From Actinomycetota bacterium (lineage in GTDB: Bacteria; Actinomycetota; Thermoleophilia; Solirubrobacterales; Solirubrobacteraceae), in the NCBI GenBank assembly GCA_005883905.1, contig VAYD01000236.1, forward strand, positions 1-5,594: a stretch of DNA of 5,594 bases. Reading direction: 5' to 3'. Position 1 is the stretch's first letter, and each line of letters starts with the position of its first letter. The notes beneath the pieces are model-generated. The model was not told the origin of the DNA and searched no databases. It was given only the letters and a program-made list of their open reading frames with translations. The translations under genes were made by a program, and so were the position numbers. Positions 1 to 4,511 of the stretch are shown here, piece by piece.

Positions 1-163
1 CGTGTCGGCGCTGATACTCTTGCAGGTGGCGCAGCCCAGCCCCTCGCTGCGTCGCTTCCTCGCCCCAGCGACCCGGCGTCCCAACGAGGGAAGGCCGAAC
101 GCTGTCGGTTCAAAGCGCCATCTCGCGGCTACCCATCCGCGACGTCTCGCAGTCGTCCAAGCG
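1..163. other. Left-edge region without a supportable gene
   Basis: A plus-strand frame is open from the left edge into the first sigma factor, but its first ~54 codons give an arginine/proline-rich translation with no resemblance to a sigma factor N-terminus. They also include the promoter-like sequence at 107-132. I therefore treat this stretch as upstream DNA. I recognise no end of a preceding gene in the other frames, though a partial gene on either strand cannot be excluded from so short a piece. Confidence 0.5.
107..132 (+). promoter_or_regulatory. Candidate SigB-type promoter of the first sigma gene
   Basis: GGTTCA (107-112) is followed, after a 14-nt spacer, by GGCTAC (127-132). SigB/SigF-type promoters in Gram-positive bacteria look like GTTTAA or GTTT, then 12-16 nt, then GGGTAT/C, so this is a fair but imperfect match with C for G at one -10 position. 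It lies about 31 nt before the chosen ATG at 164, a sensible promoter position, and would make the sigma gene self-activating. Inference from motif only. Confidence 0.35.
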
Positions 164-979
164 ATGGAAGCACAGCGGTTGAACGTCGACCGCTCTGATC
201 GATTCCCGTCCGGGCCGACCGATCGCGCCCAGGAGGACCGGCTGCTGTTCCAGCGCTACCTCGCGACGCGCGACCCCGCGGCGCGCGACGCGCTGGTCGA
301 GCGCTTCCTGCCGCTCGCGCGGCAGCTGGCGCGGCGCTACCAGCGCGCCGAGGAGCCGCTCGACGACCTGATCCAGGTCGCGTCGCTGGGCCTGGTGAAG
401 GCGATCGACCGCTTCGACGCCGAGCGCGAGGTGGCGTTCTCGAGCTACGCGGTGCCGACGATCCTCGGCGAGATCAAGCGCCACTTCCGCGACCGCACAT
501 GGTCGGTGCGGGTGCCGCGCGACCTGCAGGAGCTGTCGCTGAAGGTCGACCGCACCATCGTCGCGATGTCCAGGGAGCTGCAGCGCTCTCCGACCGTGCC
601 CGAGCTTGCGGAGAAGCTCGACGTCACCGAGGAGCAGATCCTCGAGGCGAGGGAGGCCGCCGGCGCCTACCGCGCGACCTCGCTGAGCGCGCCGCGCGGC
701 GCCGACGAGCTGGGCGACACGCTTGCCGACACGATGGGGGAGGAGGAGCGCGGCTACGACCTCGCCGAGGACCGCGCGACACTCGATCGGCTGCTGCAGA
801 CGATCACGGCGCGCGAGCGCGAGGTGTTGCGGCTGCGCTTCGAGGAGGACCTGACGCAGGCGGAGATCGGGGAGCGCATCGGCGTCTCGCAGATGCAGGT
901 CTCGCGCGTCATCCGCCAGGCGGTCTCGCGCCTGCGCGCCGCGGCACGCGCCGAGGATCCGGGCGGGCCCGGCGCCTAG
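164..979 (+). CDS. RNA polymerase sigma factor, SigB/SigF/SigG subfamily (first copy)
   Basis: A group 3 sigma-70-family factor of 271 aa that directs RNA polymerase to stress-type promoters. Region 2 spans about residues 43-120, with the core-binding and -10 recognition stretch DDLIQVASLGLVKAIDRFD followed by GEIKRHFRDRTW and RVPRDLQEL, the typical SigB/F/G signature. Region 3 spans about 121-170 (RSPTVPELAEKL). Region 4 spans about 207-258 with the -35 recognition helix-turn-helix (REREVLRLRF, then TQAEIGERIGVSQMQVSRVIR). I chose the ATG at 164 because the family has a short N-terminal tail and the open frame upstream looks non-coding. There is no clear Shine-Dalgarno sequence. No anti-sigma (RsbW-like) or anti-anti-sigma gene is present in the window. 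The gene ends in TAG at 977-979, inside the left arm of the long palindrome at 976-1142. It is a paralogue of the sigma gene at 2404-3150. Subfamily is confident; the exact name is not. Confidence 0.93.
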   Translation: MEAQRLNVDRSDRFPSGPTDRAQEDRLLFQRYLATRDPAARDALVERFLPLARQLARRYQRAEEPLDDLIQVASLGLVKAIDRFDAEREVAFSSYAVPTILGEIKRHFRDRTWSVRVPRDLQELSLKVDRTIVAMSRELQRSPTVPELAEKLDVTEEQILEAREAAGAYRATSLSAPRGADELGDTLADTMGEEERGYDLAEDRATLDRLLQTITAREREVLRLRFEEDLTQAEIGERIGVSQMQVSRVIRQAVSRLRAAARAEDPGGPGA

Positions 980-1142
980 ATGGTTGATGCGAAATCCCCG
1001 CACGCGCAGTGACGCGCCTCGCCGTGCTGGATCGTCGCCGTGCTCCTCGCCCGTGCCACCGGCACGGCCTTCGTCGCCCGGCGACGCCCATCACGACGAT
1101 GCACGCCACTGCCCGCACGGTCATTTCGCATCAACCATCTAG
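976..1142. repeat. 167-nt whole-length imperfect palindrome (MITE-like or giant hairpin)
   Basis: The left end 976-995, CTAGATGGTTGATGCGAAAT, is the exact reverse complement of 1123-1142. Symmetry continues inward: about 18 of the next 25 positions pair, then 8 of 10 (1021-1030 against 1088-1097), then a looser stretch with a one-base offset. The exact centre is a 7-bp stem, CCGTGCC (1051-1057) and GGCACGG (1061-1067), around a 3-nt loop. The arms are equal and fill the whole gap between two convergent genes. The TAG stop of each gene lies in the terminal CTAG of each arm. There is no T-run as in an intrinsic terminator. CTAG at both outer ends could be a target duplication, since IS630-type elements favour CTAG/TA and IS5-type elements favour YTAR; that would make this a small non-autonomous element. 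A bidirectional RNA hairpin is the alternative. Confidence 0.85.
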
Positions 1143-2287
1143 CCCTGAGAGGCGGACTCGCGCAGCTCGTCGGCGAGCCGATCGCGCAGCAGCGCGAAGC
1201 CGACGGCGGCCGACACGGCGGTCAGCAGCCGGTGGACGTCGGTCGAGATCTCCTCGGGCTCGTCGAAGAGCAGCACCACGAGCCCGAGTGCCTCGCCGGC
1301 GACGACGACCGGGATGCCGGCTGCGTGCAGGCCCGCCGGGACGCCGAGCGCGAGCGCGGTCTCGGGCTCCAGCCAGGCCGGCTGTGCGTCGCGCAGCGCC
1401 CGGGCGAGCGCCGGGTGGGCCGTGACGGTGATCATCGCCGGGCCGAGCGAGCCGCGCCGGCTCGAGGCGACCGCGAGCTGCCCGCTCAGGTACGTGGCGA
1501 GCGCGGCGTCGGTCGCGTTGAGCTGGCGCACGAGCGTGTCGAGCGCCGAGTCGCGCGCAGCGGAGCTCGCTTCGACCTGGAACTCCGCCGACAGGCGCGC
1601 GATCGCCTCCATCCAGCGCACGTGGCGGTCGTCGCGCTCGCGCAGCGCCGCGACCTCCTTCTGGAGCGCCGAGACCTCGACCGCGAGCGCCCGTTCCCGC
1701 TGCGCCTCGACGCCGACGAGTGCGACCAGCGGCGGCTGTCCCCGCTGGACCGGCAGCCGGAACGCGATCGATCGCACGGCGCCGGGTGAGCCGTCCCACT
1801 GCGGGTGCTCGCAGAGCACCTCGGCGTGCTCGCCCGCGAAGAGCGCCCGCAGCTGCGCGCCGCACTGCGAGGAGGACAGCATCTGGGCGACTTGGTCGAG
1901 TTCGACGCCGCGTCCCATCACGGCGGCGAGGCGCGCGAGCGTGTCGTTGACGTACACGACAGCGAGCGGCTCCGGCCCGGACAACGCGGCGACGGCCAGC
2001 GGCGCGTGCTCGACCATCGCGGCGAACGCATCGGCGGGGATCTCGGCCACCGGCTCGTCGAGCGCCGCCCACGCCACCGCCTCGGCGATCGGCACGCCCT
2101 CCTCAGAGGCGCGGCGCACCGCGACGACGCGCGGGACGTCGCGCAGGCGGTAGCGGCGCGGCCCGCCGCCGACCCGGAACGGCGCGGGGAAGCCGTGGCG
2201 GCGCTCCCAGGTGCGCAGCCGCTCTCGCGACACGCCCGTGAGCTGTGCAAAAGCCGTGGCGCTCACCGTCTGTCCGCCTCTGTCCAC
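1139..2287 (-). CDS. MerR-family transcriptional regulator with PAS-like and GAF-like sensory regions
   Basis: A 382-aa DNA-binding regulator. Residues ~8-75 form a MerR winged helix-turn-helix (FAQLTGVSRERLRTWERRHGFPAP, then GGPRRYRLRDV). The WERRHGFP form resembles the LitR/CarH/MlrA-type MerR DNA-binding domains more than the metal sensors. Residues ~87-195 resemble a PAS domain (EHAPLAVAAL, VVYVNDTLARL). Residues ~196-236 are a likely coiled-coil linker rich in Glu, Arg, Leu and Ala. Residues ~233-372 resemble a GAF domain (GIPVVVAGEALGLVVLLFDEP). No B12-binding motif and no transmembrane segment is seen, so the ligand is unknown. The GTG at 2287 is chosen because AGGAGG (2299-2294) precedes it at 6 nt; a later in-frame GTG at 2266 is the alternative. 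The gene is divergent from the second sigma operon, so that operon is a natural target. It converges on the first sigma gene. The stop codon lies in the right arm of the 167-nt palindrome. Confidence 0.85.
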   Translation of the reverse strand: MDRGGQTVSATAFAQLTGVSRERLRTWERRHGFPAPFRVGGGPRRYRLRDVPRVVAVRRASEEGVPIAEAVAWAALDEPVAEIPADAFAAMVEHAPLAVAALSGPEPLAVVYVNDTLARLAAVMGRGVELDQVAQMLSSSQCGAQLRALFAGEHAEVLCEHPQWDGSPGAVRSIAFRLPVQRGQPPLVALVGVEAQRERALAVEVSALQKEVAALRERDDRHVRWMEAIARLSAEFQVEASSAARDSALDTLVRQLNATDAALATYLSGQLAVASSRRGSLGPAMITVTAHPALARALRDAQPAWLEPETALALGVPAGLHAAGIPVVVAGEALGLVVLLFDEPEEISTDVHRLLTAVSAAVGFALLRDRLADELRESASQG

Positions 2288-2293
2288 CCTCTG

Positions 2294-2299
2294 CCTCCT
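2294..2299 (-). promoter_or_regulatory. Strong ribosome binding site deciding the MerR-type gene start
   Basis: On the minus strand AGGAGG lies exactly 6 nt before the GTG at 2287. It favours that start over the GTG at 2266, which has only a weak purine stretch before it, and over the longer upstream reading whose extra residues look non-coding. Confidence 0.7.
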
Positions 2300-2314
2300 G
2301 CCCGCAACCGCCCC

Positions 2315-2340
2315 GGTTTGAACCTGCCCATGTTTGACCA
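2315..2340. promoter_or_regulatory. Two direct repeats, candidate operator in the divergent promoter region
   Basis: GTTTGA occurs at 2316-2321 and again at 2332-2337, 16 bp apart start to start, in the contexts GGTTTGAACC and TGTTTGACCA. They lie between the divergent MerR-type gene and second sigma gene, 29-50 nt upstream of the regulator start codon. MerR proteins of the CarH/LitR kind are known to use direct-repeat operators, though with 11-bp spacing in CarH. Either repeat could also serve as a SigB-type -35 element, but no good GGGTA -10 follows on the plus strand. The 2288-2403 region shows no other clear promoter to me. Confidence 0.4.
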
Positions 2341-2386
2341 CCTTGTCTCCTCGCACGGTGGCGAAAGCATCCCGGATCAGACTTGA

Positions 2387-2394
2387 GGGGAGGG
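2387..2394 (+). promoter_or_regulatory. Ribosome binding site of the second sigma gene
   Basis: The purine run GGGGAGGG lies 9 nt upstream of the GTG at 2404. It supports GTG 2404 rather than the in-frame TTG at 2383, which would put this run inside the coding sequence. Confidence 0.65.
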
Positions 2395-2403
2395 GCCCCA
2401 GTT

Positions 2404-3150
2404 GTGACCGCCGACGACGACGACCGCCAGCTGCTGCGCCGCTGGCGAGACAACCAGGATGAGCGCGCCCGGCTTGAGCTGGTCGAACGGACGCTTCCGC
2501 TTGCCCGGACGCTGGCGCGCCGCTACGCGAACAAGGGCGAGTCGCTCGACGACCTCGAGCAGGTTGCGGCGCTCGGCCTCGTGAAGGCCATCGAGCGGTT
2601 CGATCTCGACCGCGAGGTGCGCTTCACCACGTTCGCCGTCCCGACGATCGCCGGCGAGATCAAGCGCCACTTCCGCGACCGCGGCTGGATGATCCGCGTG
2701 CCCCGCGACGTCCAGGAGCTGAGCGCGCGGCTGTCGATCGCCCGCGATCGCCTCACGCGCGAGCTCGGGCGCTCGCCGACGGTCCCCGAGCTGGCCGAAG
2801 CTGCGCACGCGGGCGTGGAGCAGGTGCTCGAGGCCCTCGGCGCCGCCGATGCCTATCGCGCGCTGTCGCTGGACGAGCCGCTCGGCGAGGGGCTCGAGGC
2901 GCTCGACGCGATCGGCGGCGACGACGCCGGGTTCGAGCGCGTCGAGCAGCGCCACCTGCTGCGCTCCGGGCTGACGCACCTGCCGCCGCGCGAGCGCGAG
3001 ATCCTGCACCTGCGCTTCTACGAGGGCCTGACGCAGCGCGAGATCGCCGACCGCGTCGGCGTATCGCAGATGCACGTCTCGCGCCTGATCCGCAGGTCGA
3101 TCGAGTCGCTGCGCAAGCGGCTCGCGCCGGTCGGCGTGCAGGCCGCCTGA
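2404..3150 (+). CDS. RNA polymerase sigma factor, SigB/SigF/SigG subfamily (second copy)
   Basis: A 248-aa group 3 sigma factor, paralogous to the product of 164-979. Region 2 spans about residues 27-100 (LPLARTLARRY, LDDLEQVAALGLVKAIERFD, FAVPTIAGEIKRHFRDRGW, then RVPRDVQEL). Region 3 spans about 105-150 (GRSPTVPELAEAA). Region 4 spans about 184-240, with LPPREREILHLRFYEGLTQ and the recognition helix region IADRVGVSQMHVSRLIRRS. The start is the GTG at 2404, set by the ribosome binding site at 2387-2394. It is the first gene of a plus-strand cluster: the DUF6328 gene follows after 21 nt in the same frame. It is divergent from the MerR-type regulator, which is the obvious candidate controller. 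No anti-sigma gene adjoins it, unlike classical sigB/sigF operons, so post-translational control would have to be encoded elsewhere or replaced by transcriptional control. Confidence 0.94.
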   Translation: MTADDDDRQLLRRWRDNQDERARLELVERTLPLARTLARRYANKGESLDDLEQVAALGLVKAIERFDLDREVRFTTFAVPTIAGEIKRHFRDRGWMIRVPRDVQELSARLSIARDRLTRELGRSPTVPELAEAAHAGVEQVLEALGAADAYRALSLDEPLGEGLEALDAIGGDDAGFERVEQRHLLRSGLTHLPPREREILHLRFYEGLTQREIADRVGVSQMHVSRLIRRSIESLRKRLAPVGVQAA

Positions 3151-3166
3151 GCGCCGGGTAGCGTCG

Positions 3167-3188
3167 GGGTCGTGGTCGACCACGACCC
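3167..3188. repeat. Perfect 22-bp palindrome covering the DUF6328 start codon
   Basis: The half-site GGGTCGTGGTC (3167-3177) is followed directly by its exact reverse complement (3178-3188). The GTG start codon at 3172-3174 lies inside the left half. As DNA it could be an operator for a dimeric regulator; as RNA it could hide the start codon. Pairing stops at 3166/3189 (G opposite T). Codons 2-6 of the gene are constrained by it. Confidence 0.85.
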
Positions 3189-3645
3189 TTCGGATGCGGA
3201 GAGCGAGTCCGAGCGCAATTCGCGCCGGCTCATCGAGCTGCTGCAGGAGGTCCGGGTCGCGACCGCGGGCGTCCAGATCCTGTTCGGCTTTCTGCTCGCG
3301 GTCCCGTTCTCCCAGACGTTCGAGTCGATCTCGAGCTTCGACAAGCACGTGTACCTGGTCGTGATGATCTGCACCTCGCTGAGCGCCGCGCTGCTGATCG
3401 CTCCGACGGCGCTGCACCGGCTGCTGTTCCGGCGCGGGCACAAGCCCGAGATCATCGCGTACGCCAACGTGATGACGATCCTCGGGCTCGTGCTCCTGGC
3501 GGTCGCGATGATCGGTGTCGTGCTGCTCCTCACGAACGTGATCTTCGGCGCCGCCGCCGCGGTCGCCGTGACGGTGCCGGTCGCGCTCGTCTTCGCGACC
3601 ACCTGGTTCGTGATCCCGTTGGCCCGCCGCGAGGGACCGCCGTGA
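3172..3645 (+). CDS. DUF6328 family four-helix membrane protein
   Basis: A 157-aa integral membrane protein of unknown function, recognised as DUF6328 by the N-terminal pattern ELLQEVRVATAGVQILFGFL, then VPFSQTF, a DKHVYLV segment and LIAPTALHRLLFRR. An acidic, serine-rich N-terminal tail (residues 1-20) precedes four likely transmembrane helices at about 30-46, 60-80, 98-121 and 125-150. The loop after helix 2 is basic (HRLLFRRGHK), placing it probably on the cytoplasmic side. The only plausible start in the gap after the sigma stop is the GTG at 3172, in the same frame as the sigma gene. It has no good ribosome binding site and sits inside a perfect palindrome. Its stop overlaps the next start by 4 nt (GTGA, 3642-3645), so the two are likely translated together. 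Its place behind a SigB-type sigma gene suggests a stress or membrane role, but no function is known to me. Confidence 0.85.
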   Translation: MVDHDPSDAESESERNSRRLIELLQEVRVATAGVQILFGFLLAVPFSQTFESISSFDKHVYLVVMICTSLSAALLIAPTALHRLLFRRGHKPEIIAYANVMTILGLVLLAVAMIGVVLLLTNVIFGAAAAVAVTVPVALVFATTWFVIPLARREGPP

Positions 3646-3830
3646 TCGCGATCCTCGACATCGACGGGACGCTGGTGGACACCAACTACGAGCACACCAT
3701 CGCCTGGCAGCGCGCGCTGCGGCGCCACGGGGCCGGCGTTGCGACGTGGCGGATCCATCGCCACATCGGGATGGGCGGCGACAAGATCGTGGCGGCCCTG
3801 TGCGGCGACGAGTTCGAGAGGAGTACATGA
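3642..3830 (+). CDS. HAD-type phosphatase, N-terminal fragment of a frameshifted gene
   Basis: A 62-aa frame carrying the first part of a haloacid dehalogenase-superfamily hydrolase. The catalytic motif I, DIDGTLVDT, lies at residues 6-14, with D6 the nucleophile and D8 the acid/base. The beginning of the helical cap follows (ALRRHG, WRIHRHIGMGGDKIV). GAGGGA at 3631-3636 lies 5 nt before the GTG start, which overlaps the DUF6328 stop. The frame ends in TGA at 3828-3830, right after GDEFE, before the rest of the cap and motifs II-IV, which continue in another frame from 3827. Alone this fragment cannot form a complete active site. It is best read as part of one gene, 3642-4252, damaged by a small out-of-frame deletion or a sequencing error. 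Codon use stays typical across the break. Confidence 0.75.
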   Translation: MIAILDIDGTLVDTNYEHTIAWQRALRRHGAGVATWRIHRHIGMGGDKIVAALCGDEFERST

Positions 3831-4252
3831 AGCTGATCGACGACGTCGAGCCGTTCGCCGGCGCGCGCCACCTGATCGAGGACCTCAAGACTGCGGGGCA
3901 CACGGTCGTGCTCGCCTCGTCGGCCAAGCCCGAGGAGGTTGAGCACTACGTGGACCTGCTCGACGCACGCGAGCTGGCCGACGGCTGGACGCACAGCGGC
4001 GACGTTGGGGAGACCAAGCCGGCGCCGGACCTGGTGCGCACGGCACTCGACAAGGCCGGGCGCGACGAGCGGGCCGTGATGGTCGGGGACACGCCCTGGG
4101 ACGTGAAGGCGGCGGCGGCCGCCGACGTCCCGACGGTCGCCGTGCTGACCGGCGGCTTCTCCGAGGCGGAGCTGCGCGATGCCGGCGCCGTCGCGGTGTT
4201 CGAGGACATCGAAGGACTGCGCTCCGGGTTGGCGTCGACACCCCTGGGGTAG
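3827..4252 (+). CDS. HAD-type phosphatase, C-terminal fragment of a frameshifted gene
   Basis: A 141-aa continuation of the HAD hydrolase, read from the ATG at 3827. It contains the end of the cap (MKLIDDVEPFAGARHLIEDL), motif II in VVLASSAKP (S31 or S32), motif III K64 in TKPAPD and motif IV in VMVGDTPWD (D88 and D92). The end, VAVLTGGFSEAELRDAGA, is typical of phosphoglycolate phosphatase-like HAD proteins. The substrate is unknown. The ATG overlaps the stop of the N-terminal fragment by 4 nt (ATGA), and GAGAGGAG (3816-3823) lies 3 nt upstream, so it could be translated by coupling. Motif I is missing from this piece, so activity would need the first fragment. Joining the frames by a -1 step gives about 203 aa, apparently some 12-15 residues short in the cap compared with relatives I remember. 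The stop TAG (4250-4252) overlaps the csbD promoter candidate. Confidence 0.75.
   Translation: MKLIDDVEPFAGARHLIEDLKTAGHTVVLASSAKPEEVEHYVDLLDARELADGWTHSGDVGETKPAPDLVRTALDKAGRDERAVMVGDTPWDVKAAAAADVPTVAVLTGGFSEAELRDAGAVAVFEDIEGLRSGLASTPLG
4227..4252 (+). promoter_or_regulatory. Candidate SigB-type promoter of csbD, leaderless geometry
   Basis: GGTTGG (4227-4232), a 14-nt spacer, then GGGTAG (4247-4252) closely match the SigB/SigF pattern. The -10 element ends 9 nt before the ATG at 4262, so transcription would begin at or within about 3 nt of the start codon. This fits the absence of a usable Shine-Dalgarno sequence before csbD. In Bacillus subtilis csbD is a SigB-dependent gene, which supports the reading; the promoter itself is inferred. 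Confidence 0.5.
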
Positions 4253-4260
4253 CCCCCAGG
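4243..4260. repeat. Short hairpin between the HAD stop and csbD start
   Basis: CCTGGGG (4243-4249) and CCCCAGG (4254-4260) form a perfect 7-bp stem around the 4-nt loop TAGC. It includes the HAD stop codon and ends 1 nt before the csbD ATG. No T-run follows, so it is not a standard terminator. It overlaps the -10 element of the proposed csbD promoter. Confidence 0.6.
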
Positions 4261-4261
4261 C

Positions 4262-4450
4262 ATGAGCATCCTGGACAAGATCACCGGCCGCGCCAAGAAG
4301 GCTGCGGGAGATTTGAAGGACGATCCGAACCTGCGCCGCGAGGGCCGTCAGGAGGAGCGCAAGGGCGAGGCCAAGGACGAGCTCGACCGCGCCCAGGAGC
4401 GCGCCGCCGACAAGGCGGCCGAGGTCTCCGACCTCGAGCGCAAGACCTGA
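4262..4450 (+). CDS. CsbD family stress protein
   Basis: A small, highly charged, soluble protein of 62 aa. The CsbD pattern is visible in the N-terminal half: MSILDKITGRAKKAAGDL with DPNLRREGRQEERKGEAKDEL. The rest is a run of Lys, Glu, Asp and Ala consistent with one long helix (RAQERAADKAAEVSDLERKT). It has no signal peptide, membrane segment or cysteine. CsbD-like proteins are general stress proteins of unclear biochemical role, SigB-controlled in Bacillus subtilis. The start ATG lies 9 nt after the HAD stop and directly after a SigB-type -10 match, so it may be made both from the operon and from its own leaderless transcript. Its TGA stop (4448-4450) is the first three bases of a 31-nt palindrome. 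Confidence 0.88.
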   Translation: MSILDKITGRAKKAAGDLKDDPNLRREGRQEERKGEAKDELDRAQERAADKAAEVSDLERKT

Positions 4451-4478
4451 CACTCAGCGGTCTGACCCCTCAGTGTCA
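4448..4478. repeat. REP-like 31-nt palindrome, unit 1
   Basis: An imperfect palindrome with outer stem TGACACT / AGTGTCA, core GGTC-T-GACC and two mismatched positions (C opposite C at 4455/4471 and 4458/4468). Read on the minus strand its core is GAGGGGTCAGACC, the same as unit 2, so the two units lie in opposite orientation like a paired REP (BIME) arrangement. Its first three bases are the csbD stop codon. Confidence 0.85.
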
Positions 4479-4480
4479 AA

Positions 4481-4511
4481 TGAGAATGAGGGGTCAGACC
4501 CCTCATTCTCA
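4481..4511. repeat. REP-like 31-nt perfect palindrome, unit 2
   Basis: The left arm TGAGAATGAGGGGTC (4481-4495) and right arm GACCCCTCATTCTCA (4497-4511) are exact reverse complements around a single A. It is separated from unit 1 by only two bases (AA). Its last three bases, TCA, are the stop codon of the minus-strand ferritin-like gene. With no T-run it is not a textbook terminator, but a 15-bp stem between convergent genes could still stop or stabilise both transcripts. Confidence 0.9.

Noticed and set aside
129..134. GGGTAG on the minus strand as a promoter for a leftward gene
   Set aside because: No -35-like element lies at the right distance and no gene is recognisable to its left within the window.
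2..163. N-terminal extension of the first sigma factor from a GTG at position 2
   Set aside because: The extra ~54 residues are Arg/Pro-rich and unlike sigma N-termini, and a promoter-like sequence lies within them; the ATG at 164 fits the family better.
110..1003. Long minus-strand open frame opposite the first sigma gene
   Set aside because: It is antisense to a clear sigma factor, has a low-complexity Arg/Ala/Leu translation and no recognisable domain; typical shadow in GC-rich DNA.
976..1142. CRISPR array or retron-type RNA
   Set aside because: There is a single inverted repeat pair, no repeat-spacer series, and no reverse transcriptase or Cas gene in the window.
1040..1789. Plus-strand open frame opposite the MerR-type gene
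   Set aside because: It begins inside the palindromic element and is antisense to a coherent MerR/PAS/GAF protein; no domain seen.
2377..3927. 1.5-kb minus-strand open frame opposite the second sigma, DUF6328 and HAD genes
   Set aside because: It spans three recognisable plus-strand genes and its translation is repetitive Arg/Asp/Gln sequence; a shadow.
4448..4511. Intrinsic transcription terminators
   Set aside because: Stems are strong but there is no T-tract on either side, so the REP-like reading is preferred; a termination role is left open.
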